Shown here piece by piece: positions 34,652 to 44,463 of a DNA stretch of 64,000 nt (the first letter of the stretch is position 1; each line of letters starts with the position of its first letter). The DNA comes from Rhodocollybia butyracea. Its lineage: Eukaryota; Basidiomycota; Agaricomycetes; Agaricales; Omphalotaceae. Position numbers and translations under genes: made by a program. The stretch spans positions 62,001 through 126,000 of the forward strand of contig JADNRY010000015.1 in assembly GCA_015501585.1 (NCBI GenBank). The letters are read 5' to 3'. The notes beneath the pieces were generated by a model, which saw only the letters and a list, made by a program, of their open reading frames with translations, did not search any database and was not told the origin of the DNA.

Positions 34652-34757
34652 CCCCTGGTAGTGTATCAGTTAGTACGCGCACTTGAATATGATCACGATA
34701 CGTGGACCGTTTCTTTAAATGAATTCGAAAGCTGGGTTCGACTCCTGGTAGCAGGAA
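34652..34757 (+). pseudogene. tRNA-Asp-like copy, GCACTTGAA subfamily
   Basis: Shares anticodon arm and insert with 15160-15264. The 3' acceptor strand is rearranged (TCCTGGTAGCAGG). Confidence 0.65.
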
Positions 34758-35048
34758 TTATATGGAGACCAAGTTCTTTTTTTACCCCCTTCAGCCCTGG
34801 CGAGGTTTATTATAAAAACTATGAAAGTACTTTTTAACTTTTTTCGTGTCAAGCTCGAATTGCCACTCTCTGGCATACCAACTTCCCGGTAACATGGGTT
34901 ATGGAGTTCTCATTTGCACGTAACGGGATCCGACGGAGAGGTATCAAAACCGCAACTTTCTGCTTCCCGCTAGTACTTAAAAATTAATAACTTACTTATG
35001 TTATTGATAATATAGCCAAAGCCTCACTTCCCTGCGCGCACAACCAGC

Positions 35049-36814
35049 CTACGATCGTCTCCGAAATAACTGCAACTTCCCAGGCCACTTTCGTTTCTTC
35101 ACAGCGTCCACGCCAACCCTCTCATTCTCCACATAAACCCTCACCCACCTGAGCACAAGCTCGCGTCCGAGTCTACTCATCTCAGAGCCATCGCCCGCAG
35201 TCAAAAAGCTCTTCACCGATGCACGGAGCCGTCGTCGTATCACTAGAGAATGCTTCGATGTGTTTTCCCAAGTAACATCGATTGGTTTGAACGTGAGTTT
35301 TTCGATATTGGGGAGTGAGGTTGATATCAGGTGGAGGAGAAGATGCTGTCGAAAAGAAGTCAGTATATTATACGTACTAGGAAGTTTTCATTGCCAAGTG
35401 GACCCAGTCCCACTGGAGAATATACATAGGAAAAGCACATACCACTGGGTTTATTAGTATCTCGATCGCGTCGAGATCATTATCCATTTCAGAAATATTC
35501 GAAGCCTCTGGGTCTTGATCGAGCCCTCTCGAACTCACCACAATCAAGAGCGTCTGCAATCTCCTACATCTCCGGAACACCTCAGCATTTTTCTCTCTAA
35601 AACACCATTCGCCCTCATAATCCGGCATGATTTCCAACTTAACAAGCGTATCCGCGTGCTTTGGAAGTGCATATTTGTAGAACGAGTCCCCAGTCCCCGG
35701 TTGCCAATTCCCTCTGAGCGAAAGAGTTTCCAACCCCGAGTAAGAGGTGATATACCGCAACAACGAGTCCGTAGTCCGAAACGACACAACCAGGCTGCGC
35801 AGATGGATCTGCTCGAGAGAAAGGGTGTCCCATAAGCTATTGAATGCATCTTCTCGGAATGAGAATGGGTTATCGACGATATGCGGGTTGTTGTACTCGA
35901 TGAGTTCTCCGAGCTCGAGCGATTGGAGGTTCGAGTGGATGAGACGTGGGACCTGCACTGCCCATCCGTTCAGTCCTATATTGCAAATCTGGGGTGTGAG
36001 GGGGACATCTAACCAGGTAGGAGCACCGAGACGGAGCAATTGAAGCGTCTCGAGATGAGGGGCAGATGAAATGATGGGGAGGAGGTTTTTGGGGACGAAT
36101 TTTCCTTCGATGGATAATGTCTGGAGTGTGTGTAGAGGTGGTAGGGGGAATGGGGTAGCGCGATGTGATGAATTATGGAATGTAAATTCTTTGAGGTTGC
36201 GAGGACTACCTGGTGTAGATATTGACGCCAGAATAACAGTAAAAGCCCATTCAAGATCCCTTCCCTGGTGCCAGCGCCATCTAAAGAGTCGCATGTGCAA
36301 AATAAGTTCCGCAAAGAGAGAAGTATACTCGGTAATATACTCACCGAAGCGTATCTAAATTATGCAACGATTTCAACGCAGGCCCAAGAAGCAACCGTAT
36401 CTTTTTCTCCGCTGAAGATACAGATCTAGACCGTGACCCGTTTCCGCGTTCAAACTCAGAGCTGGTGTATGAAGGACAAAGAGAATCAATATATAGCGTT
36501 CGAATGACTTTGGACACAGATCGACCATGTGGGATCTGCCCGACGCGCGTGTCTTTCTCGAGCGCCTTCAACAAGCTCATCCCAGCCTTCAAGTTACCCG
36601 AATGGATATTGAGTGTTACTTCCGCAAGGACGTGCGGCTGAAAGACTTTTCCAAACAAGGTACACGTCCGACGAAGCCTCTTCCTGTCTTCAAGTCTAGC
36701 TGTCTGTATCGGGAGTGGTTGAGTCCGGAGCTTGAGCTGGAGAGTTCCCTATGATAGAGCATTCACCTCGTTACCGATGTTGTGCATGACCTCAAGCGGA
36801 AGGGACATCATCAT
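35049..36814 (-). CDS. F-box and leucine-rich-repeat protein, 513 aa
   Basis: Paralogue of the 31796-33547 gene with identical exon phases: 36814-36767, 36703-36345, 36280-35443, 35345-35049; 1542 nt. F-box MMMSLPLEVMHNIGNE plus TARLEDRKRLRRTCTLFGKVF; LRRs follow (LETLQLLRLGAPTWLDVPL, LQSLELGELIEYNN, LRSLVVSF, LETLSLRGNWQPGTGDSF). Exon 3 is 838 nt in both genes. The C terminus is about 10 residues longer (insert GDGSEMSRLGREL) and ends KWPGKLQLFRRRS. Most differences from the paralogue are scattered substitutions, so this is an older duplication than the 11.8-kb event. Likely SCF ubiquitin-ligase adaptor; substrate unknown. Confidence 0.85.
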
Positions 36815-37230
36815 GGTCGTTGTTCAAAACTGTTACGGGACGTCGTCGCCGGATCAGCGCGCGCGCGCGCGGGAAAACCTAAAATGAGCGCCGGAACGGC
36901 GTTGCCTGAAAATGAAGTTTGAGGCTTCTTGAGTCGGGGATCGGTACCGGTTACTCTACGCTGGGTTGATCACTCAATAAAAAGAGTCCAGGTTTAACCT
37001 AAGAAGATGAATTCGTTCAACACTTCAGTCAACTACAATTCAGTACGGTACTCAGAAACCCAAAACTAAGCGTAGCTCCGTTCCACATTCCGTCCTCTCT
37101 AATCTTCTCACTTCATGAACGAGGCCGCTGTAGCATCCATTCTCGGATTAACGTGTAGTCTCAGAGGAGGGCAGTAAGCCAGAGGCGGGCCACTGAGGGA
37201 TCAGATGAGGATTGATCGGTGGATCCAGCT
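36815..37230. other. intergenic, F-box promoter and 3' flank of modular gene C
   Basis: Contains a GCGCGCGCGC run at about 36857 and the shared 3' flank of the modular family (TTGATCACTCAATAAA, CTACAATTCAGTACGG). The block CTGTAGCATCCATTCTCGG is shared with the gene D flank at about 39060. No gene. Confidence 0.5.
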
Positions 37231-37703
37231 TCAGGCATTCGTCGCATCGTCTACAAATCCGCGTGCTTCCAACACATCCGAGTCTCGACCACTGAGCTCC
37301 GATCTGCTGTACATTTAGCAAAAAAGGCATACAACGTCGGAAGGAGATACGCACCCCGGGTCAGAAGGACCTTCGTGATATGGATGTGGTCTCTTCCCTT
37401 GGATCTCGTCCATCTTGGCTGCCAACTCGTCGTATACGTCGCGGGCATCCAAAGCGTCATTCACGTCTCGACGTTCGGGCGGCGGTCTGACGTATAACTA
37501 GCAAAAAAAGCATTGGCATATAACGTAGGAAGCAAATGCACGAGATATACCTTATCGTTACCAGGGCTTCCCCTCGGTTCCATCGCATTTCTGTAGTTGT
37601 CACCTCCCTTGTGCAACCCCCTGCGAATAATTGGAGCGGAGGAGGCTTGGAGGGAAACCGCGAGAAGAACAAAGGCGAGCGTGGATGGTGTGAAGTACCT
37701 CAT
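37231..37703 (-). CDS. secreted modular protein C, shortest member (126 aa)
   Basis: Exons 37703-37542, 37497-37355, 37306-37231 give 381 nt. The signal peptide (MRYFTPSTLAFVLLAVSLQA) runs directly into SSAPIIRRGLHKGG without the usual exon 1/2 intron, so a signal exon and a module exon seem fused by deletion. Exon 2 carries PPPERRDVNDALDARD and then ELAAKMDEIQGKR. Exon 3 carries RSELSGRDSDVLEARGF. The open frame requires the first acceptor to be GCTAG, made from the ancestral branch-point motif GCTAAT; the normal ...TCAG acceptor would cause a stop. The donor could also be GTATAT nine bases upstream (123 aa). If neither is used it is a pseudogene. Confidence 0.6.
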
Positions 37704-39158
37704 GATGAACTTGTGCTGATGGAAATCGAAAAGAGTTTCGTACGTTCGGAAAAACCAGCTTCAAGAACTTGGGGGAAAGAGTGTAGATGAGAGACCAGCT
37801 CGTTGATGGGGAAGAACCTGGAAGGACCGTCGATCCCATTTATATAAGAGTATATTGTTTCTTGGATTTGCAATCAGCTAAAACACGTAGGAGTGATCTT
37901 GATATATGCCACAGGACTCCACAGGAGCCGAGCCTAAAGCTGCCCTGGTCCTGCCTAAAGCTGCCTAGAGCCTCCAAGAGCAGCCTAGAGCTGAGCCGGA
38001 AGCTGAGCCGAGAGAGCGCTAAGGGGAAGGCCCGGGGCCGGGGGATGTGGATTGAATGGGAGCTTGGGAACTTGCAAAATTCAAGTTTCAAAGCTCCGTA
38101 AAATAGAGGCCCAGGGTATAGCCTGGTATAGCTGTGCTTTTTGCAGGGTGGGTAGGACCAGGTCTGACCTGCTCTGCCCCGCGCGTCTTTTTCGATCGCC
38201 TTCAACGAGCTGACCCCAGCCTTCAGATTCGGATTACTCAAATGGATATTGAGCGTAACTTCCGCAAGAGCGTGCGCCTGAAAGGCTTTGCCAAAGCACA
38301 GGTCCGACAGAGACTCTTCCTGTCTTCAAGCCTAGTTGTCTGTATCGGGCGAGTCCGAGCCACGGAGCTTCAGCTGGAGAGAGCATTCACCCAGAATTCA
38401 CCCCGTTACCGACCTTGTGCATGAGCTCCAGCGGAAGGGACATCATGGTCGTTGTTCAAAGTTGTTACACGCGCGCGGGAAACCTAAAATGAGCGCTGGA
38501 ACGTCCTTAGTTGACTGAAGCTTGAGAATGAGCAGTCTTGGAGGCTTGGAATTCGGGTTTTCGTGGAGCTTCAGAGACATATGTATCATGTTTGAGATGA
38601 TTTCGAAGCCAGAGTTGTCCTACAAGCGCAAGCACTGAGATCATCGGATTAGTAGGAAGCGTATGCGCAACCAGGCTCCTAATTCTTTGAGTTGCTGTAT
38701 ACTTGCCAGTTGAAACGGTACCCTATTAAGGCAAATCAACGCTGTGACTGGCAGGCCTTTTAACAAATTATACCAAATGATATGTAGACATGCAAGTGTT
38801 GTGGTGGAAGGCTTCTTGACTGAACGCATGTCGAGCACCACAACACAGTGGAGCGCTGGCGCACACTCCAGTACTTATCGCTACCGGTTACTATATGCTG
38901 GGTCGATCGCTCAATAGAAAGAGTCCAGGTTTAACCTAAGTAGATGAATTCCTTCAACACTCAGTCAACTACAATTTGGTACGGTACTCTCACACCCAAA
39001 ACGAAGCGTAGCTCCGTTCCAGATTCCATCCCTAGTCCTCTCACTTCATGAACGAGGCCGCTGTAGCATCCATTCTCGGATTAATATGTAATCTCAGAGG
39101 AGGGCATTAAGCTAGAGGCGGGCACTGAGTACTGAGGGATCGATCGGTGGATCCAGCT
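37704..39158. other. promoter of gene C, F-box relic, shared flanks
   Basis: 37839-37846 TATA-like element and 37865-37898 conserved upstream block of gene C. 38137-38446 (minus) is a decayed copy of F-box exons 1-2. 38560-38830 is a decayed copy of the hydrophobic relic also at 13660-13990. 38890-39158 is the 3' flank of gene D. No intact gene. Confidence 0.55.
38137..38446 (-). pseudogene. F-box gene 5' fragment relic
   Basis: Starts MMSLPLELMHKVGNG and resumes TTRLEDRK after a degraded intron, then breaks. No LRR exons follow. Confidence 0.65.
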
Positions 39159-40364
39159 TCAGGCATTCATCGCGTCGTCTACAAATCCGCGCGCCTCTAA
39201 CGCATCCGAGTCTCGACCACTGAGCTCCGATCTGCTGTATATTTAGCAAAAAGACATACAACGTCGGAAGGAGATACGCACCCCGGGTCAGAAGGACCTT
39301 CGTGATGTGGTCTATTCACACCTCGACGAGAGACCGGGATGACGCTGATCCCTGGTCTGCTGTATAATTAGCAAAAAAGCATTGACATATCACGTAGGAA
39401 GGAAATACGCACGCCGATGGGTCAGCTGGCGCTGCGTTGACTGGCACTGGGTTGGCTGACGATGAGAGAAATACCCTACCGTTACCAGGCTCGTGCTTCT
39501 TCCCTTGGATCCCGTCCCACCACTCTTGGGCTTTCGACGGGCTGCGTGCATCTAAGGCATGCATATCTCGACGATTGAACTCCGATCTGCTATATTATTA
39601 GCCCAAAAACATAGTGATACAATGTGGGAAGGAAATACGCACTCCTCTGCAAGAGGCGTAGTGAATGCATCAATTTGTTCGGCGATCTGGCTCGCCCCTT
39701 TGAAGGCATGATACAAGGTTTTCTTCGCATATTTTCTAGTATCTCCCGGCTGGCGCTGTGCAGCTGTTCCCTGAGAAACTGGCTGGCCGGAGATTTCAGC
39801 TTGTCCCTGGACGTCGACTGGCTCGTGGGCTGGCCGGTTGACTTCATGGTGAACTGGCTCTTGAACTGGCTGGTTGGCTTCATGGTGAACTGGCTCCTGA
39901 ACTGGCTGGTTGGCTTCATGGTGAACTGGCTCCTGGACTGGCTGGTTGGCTTCATGGTGAACTGGCTCCTGGACTGGCTGGTTGACTTCAGGGTGGACTG
40001 GCTGGACTGGGTGGTTGACTTCAGGGTGAACTGGCTGGTGGACTGGCTGGTTGACTACATGGTGAACTTTCGGCTTGCGTGTTTTGCGATTAGGATTTCT
40101 ACCTCGACTTTTTTTCTTTCGTCGTTGGAGTCCACCGGTATGACTCTGGTCTACTGGTAGAACCGGGGCGCCTGCAGGCACACCTGTGTGGGGTTGACTT
40201 TCATCGAGGGAGCTGCTGTATGTTAGCAAAACCGCATAAATACAAGAAGGCCATACGCACCGAGACGCCAGAGAGAGGGCCCTGCGAGGAGCCGGAGCGG
40301 AGTAGGCTTGGAGGGAAACCGCGAGAAGAACGAAGGCAACCGTGGATGGTGTGAAGTACCTCAT
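39159..40364 (-). CDS. secreted modular protein D with 11-residue QPVQEPVHHEA repeats
   Basis: Exons 40364-40261, 40215-39643, 39589-39413, 39359-39282, 39234-39159; 1008 nt, 335 aa, all introns phase 2. Exon 1 (104 nt) is the family signal exon. Exon 2 starts LDESQPHTG, has a basic RRKKKSRGRNPNRKTRK patch and then QPVHPEVN and about four near-perfect QPVQEPVHHEA repeats. Exon 3 opens FNRRDMHALDARS and contains EWWDGIQGKK. Exon 4 has VSRRGVNRPHHEG. Exon 5 has LSGRDSDALEARGFVDD. The RR pairs recur at module starts. Conserved promoter block at 40509-40540. The opposite strand has a long hydrophobic WLVGFMVNWLL frame that is only an echo of the repeats. Confidence 0.82.
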
Positions 40365-41406
40365 GATAAACGTGTGCTGACGGAAATTGAAAAGAGTTTC
40401 GTGCGTTCGGAAAGACCAGCTTCAAGAACTTGGGGGAAAAGAGAGACCAGCTCGTTGTTTAGGGGGAAGAACCTGGAAGAACCTGGTACTTAGTATATTT
40501 GTTTCTTGGATTTGCAATCAGCCAAAACACGTAGGAGTGATTTTGATATATTATCGCCACAGGTGACAGGACTCCACACAGGAGCCGAGCCTGGCCGAGA
40601 GAGAGATGGATTGGAAGCTTGGGAGCTTGGCGCCGATTATCACATATCGGTAAAATTGAAGCCAGGGTATAGCTGTGCTTTTTTTTGCAGTGTAAGTAGG
40701 ACCAGGGAGGTGTGGGTCTGCCCAGTATCTGCCCGACCCGCGCGTCCTTTTCGATCGCCTTTAACAAGCTGACCCCCGTTGACCCCAGCCTTCAGATACA
40801 GATTACCCAAACGGATATTGTGATTAACCTCCGCAAGAACGTGCGGCTGAAAGACTTTGCCAAATCAAGCACCCGTCCGACGGAGACTCTTCCTATCTTC
40901 AAGTCTACTACTAGCTGTCTGTATCGGGCGTGTCTGAGCCACGGAGCTTCAGCTGGAGAGTTCTCTATAGAGCATTTACCTCGTTACCGATCTTGCGGAT
41001 GAGCTCCAGCGGAAGGGACATCATCATGACCAACGCAAGGTTGTTATAGGACATTGTCGTTGGATCAGCACTCGCGCGGGAAACCTAAAATGGCGTTGGT
41101 TGACCGAAGCTTGAGGATAAGCAGTCTTCCTTGGAGGCTTGAAATTCGGGTCCGCGTGGAGCTTTAATGGCATATGCATACCCTAGCTTTATGTTCGAGG
41201 TGATTTCGAAGCTACAAGCGCAAGCACCGAGATCATCAGAAAGCGCTTAGCGTATGTGCAACCACGCTCTTAATTTTTCGAGTTGCTGTCTGTTGCTGCA
41301 TAGTTGCTACTTGGAACGGTACCCTAAGAGGGAAAACCAACGCAGGTCGTGAGCCAACTCAAAACAATTGTGACAGATATGTGCCAGTGCTGTGGTGGAA
41401 GGCTTC
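40365..41406. other. promoter of gene D, F-box relic
   Basis: The conserved upstream block is at 40509-40540. 40690-41030 (minus) is a decayed F-box exon 1-2 fragment. 41110-41398 is the decayed hydrophobic relic seen at 13660 and 38560. No gene. Confidence 0.5.
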
Positions 41407-41850
41407 AGGACCCCTGATTATGAGTGGACAACCTAGATAAGCAACCCTCCGGATCTGGCCATTTTTGTCCGAACAAATTTTGGCTGAATCCACCCAATTT
41501 TGTCCGAATTTTTTACCTAGGTTCAGTCGGGGTCTGATTTTTGTCCGAACTTTTGCGTTTAGCCTCCCGGAGCCTCCCCAGGCTTCAAAAATCGCTTTTT
41601 TGAACGTCGCACAGCAGGTGGACGCCAGCCAAAGCCATATCAGACTATGTAATAATCAGTATAGATCCTCACCTTCGCTTCCAAAAGGTCAAAAACTGGT
41701 CAAAACTAGGCCTTTTTGTCCGAAAATCCGCTTAGGGTTCCCGCCTACGGCGGTCCTTTTTGTCCGAACCTATATCCAGGTTTTGCTGAAAATCAGGCCC
41801 ATTTTTGTCCGAACTCTTATCTAGAATGTCCACCTATAATCAGGGGTCCT
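41407..41850. mobile_element. AGGACCCC-type MITE, 444 bp
   Basis: Inverted ends AGGACCCCTGATTAT plus a further 18 bp with few mismatches, and an exact 8-bp target duplication AAGGCTTC at 41399-41406 and 41851-41858. The related unoccupied locus near 38806 reads GGTGGAAGGCTTCTTGACTG, confirming the ends. Interior motifs TTTTTGTCCGAAC recur in both orientations. No coding capacity. Confidence 0.88.
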
Positions 41851-42102
41851 AAGGCTTCTTGACTGAACACCACGAGGGGTTGGCAAAAGCGGAGCATTAG
41901 CGCGCACTGCCAGTACTTTCCATTTACGCTGGGTCGATAACTCAATACAGTCCTTATTTAATCTGACAAATTCAATCAACTTAGAACTACAATTCGGTAC
42001 GGTACTCTTCGAAACGCCTATAATGAAACGTAACACCATTCCACATTCGTTACATCTAGTCCTCTCACTTCATGGACGTGGACCATAGCATCCATTCTCG
42101 GA

Positions 42103-43213
42103 TCAATAGGCGGAGGTATCAGTTGGAGAAGTTAAAGACTGAGACGGATCAGTCGCAGAAGTTGAAGGTTTAGGCTTGCCGAAGATTGCGTCCCGGAGGC
42201 TGTCCATTCTTTCTCCGCGTGCCTCCAAAGCACCCAGGTCTCGACGACTAGCCCCGATCTGCTGTTTATTTAGCAAAAGGCACAGATATAGCACATCGAA
42301 AAGAGATACGCACCCGGGCACCACAGGCGAGGTGGTTGATCCTGCCTCAGATTGCTCGCTTGCAAATTCCCCCGCAGCTTCATTCTCCGCAGGTAGGGTC
42401 TCAGGCGTCTTCTCAGGTGCCGTTGTCTTCTCAGTTGTCGTCGTCGTCTGCGGGTTCGAGTGAAGCTTGTCCATGAGTTTTTTCCCCGCGGTCTTGGCTG
42501 CTGCGTGGGCCTTCTGCAGGTGCGCCTTGAGGTCACGGGTATCCAAGTCTCGATGATGAATCTCGAATCTGCTATATAATTAACAAAAAGGGATAAATAG
42601 ACAACGTCGGAAAGCAATACGCACCCAGCAGGACCACCAGAGGTACCGTCCGTACCGTCCCGCATGTTCTTGGGCATAAAGATATTTTTGGCATCCTCCT
42701 CGGCCTTATTGGCTCGACGTTGGGACCTCGATCTGTTGTATATTAGCAAACAAAGCATAGACGTTCAACGCAGGAAGAAAATACGCACCCCTTCGGTTGG
42801 GAAGTGTCAATGGCCGCATTGGGTGCACCAGCGGCATCGAGCCCGTGCATATCTTCTGCAGACTGTTCCTGCGGATGGCCGAGTGCAGCGGGGACCGGGG
42901 GAACACCATTATTATCTTGAGGGTCACCTCCAGTGGGATGATGATGATGATGATGATGATGATGAGGAGGACCTCCAGTGTGAGCATGAGGACCGTGTTC
43001 ATCTTGCTGGGGGATGCTCGCGGGAACGGCTACAGGCACACCTGGGGTTTGATCGAGAGGTCTGCTCTAGGTTAGCAAAACGGCATAAACACACGAAAGT
43101 CATACGCACGGGGACGCTGGAGAGTCGCCCTTGCCAACAACGGGAGCGGAGTACGCTTGGAGGGAAATCGCGAGAAGAACAAAGGCGACGGTGGATGGGG
43201 AGAAGTATCTCAT
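42103..43213 (-). CDS. secreted modular protein E with nine-His run
   Basis: Exons 43213-43110, 43064-42789, 42732-42625, 42571-42314, 42247-42103; 891 nt, 296 aa. Exon 1 (104 nt) is the signal exon (MRYFSPST...). Exon 2 has PHAHTGGPP, nine consecutive His and PTGG, which could bind metal. Exon 3 opens SQRRANKAEED. Exon 4 opens IHHRDLDTRDLKAHLQKAH and has the Lys-rich helix and a Thr/Glu/Pro tail. Exon 5 opens RRDLGALEARGERMD. The last exon lacks one base relative to the family (GGGGCTAG for GAGCTCAG). The frame and the RRD core are kept only if the new CTAG is used as acceptor instead of CAG. TATA-like element at 43335-43342. Confidence 0.75.
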
Positions 43214-43334
43214 GATGATAAAGATGTGTTGGAGTTAAGAAAGAGTTTTCGTACGTTCGGAAAGACCAGCTTCAAGAATGTAGATAAGAGACCAGCTCGT
43301 TGATGGGGAAGAACTGGAAGGAGCGTCGATCCCC

Positions 43335-43342
43335 TTTATATA
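43335..43342 (-). promoter_or_regulatory. TATA-like box of modular gene E
   Basis: TATATAAA about 122 bp upstream of the ATG, followed upstream by the conserved GATTTGCAATCAGCCAAAAC block (43371-43404). Gene C has the same pair at the same spacing (37839-37846 and 37865-37898). Confidence 0.6.
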
Positions 43343-43404
43343 AGAGTATATCAGAGTATATCGTTTCTGGGATTTGCAATCAGCCAAAACACGTCGGAGT
43401 GATC

Positions 43405-44463
43405 CTCCACAGGAGCCGAGAGCCAAGATAGGCGGATGTGGATTGAATGGGATCTTGGGAGCTTGGCGTGATTATCATGCGGAGTCCAAGTTTCAAAGCT
43501 CGGAAAGGAAAACCAGGGTCTCTGTTTTTTTTTTTGCAAACGGGCCCCGTAAACAGCCGTAAGTTTCCCTCAAACTCGTCACCCTGGAGCCTCCATCGTA
43601 ATATCTGAGTGTTTCATACTACCGACACTGCTGGTAGCTTGGCACTTCCCTGCGGTCAACGCTCTTCCACAGACTGCTGTTGTTAACTCTGCATAATACT
43701 GCTGGGGAAATCGAGGTCCAGAAAGACCGCAGGAGAATGGATACGGGTATGTAGTAACGACGTAGTAACGACCGTCGAAACCGTACTACTATCGTTGCAA
43801 ATTGCCTCAGCCGATAGAACAGCTCCGGAAGTACTAGCACTGGGAGTGAGTTTGAAAATGTTGTTCGGGAGCGAACTCAGCAACAGGGCTCGAAATTGGC
43901 TCAAGCTGTTTGATGTAATTTCAACTATCGAAAGAAGAACCCTCTGCCCAACCGTCAATGTTTTGTTTTGGACCTCCCGGGCGTCGTTCGTCAAACGGAT
44001 TAAGTACAGGTAGAGAATTTGTATTGAGACGTAGTAGCTTTGTCCTGGAAAACTCCTGGAAATCCTTGGGAAAAGCTCTGCATCAACCTGAGAGGCAGCA
44101 CCGCTTCGTCAGAGAAAACCCTCATCGATAAGATCCGGCTCCGCACCAAGGAGTATTGACGCACCAGTGGCTCTAGTCGAGGCGGAGACTACCTGAGAAG
44201 TTGACAATCGAAGGTGGAGGTTCGAACTCGTCATCTTCACTTGGTGCACCACTCTTCGATCTTGGTGATGGGACTGCCTTGGGATAAGGGCGCTTATACT
44301 ACAAGTTTAGAAGGTCACTGAATCCGAGTTCGAATATGCTGGCCCATCGTATCCTCCTTTCGAGGTTGTTGAAGTAGAAGTGGATCGGTCCGACTCCGGC
44401 CCTAACAACTTTCTTACGCGCTTCACGTCCTTGACCACGGTCCACATTTGCTTTGCCGCGTAA
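43405..44463. other. gene-poor stretch; left arm of the SYM1 segmental duplication
   Basis: No gene can be supported. From about 43985 to the SYM1 start the sequence has a diverged counterpart at about 48900-49740 (CGTTCGTCAA.CGGATT, GATCGGTCCGACTCCGGCC). Confidence 0.45.

Noticed and set aside
39624..40160. Repeated WLVGFMVNWLL frame, like a repeat membrane protein
   Set aside because: It is the exact antisense of the QPVQEPVHHEA repeats in modular gene D, which has signal peptide, introns and family relatives.
42797..43075. Frames with Met or Asp/Ile runs over the CATCATCAT tract
   Set aside because: Out-of-frame readings of the nine-His run in gene E.
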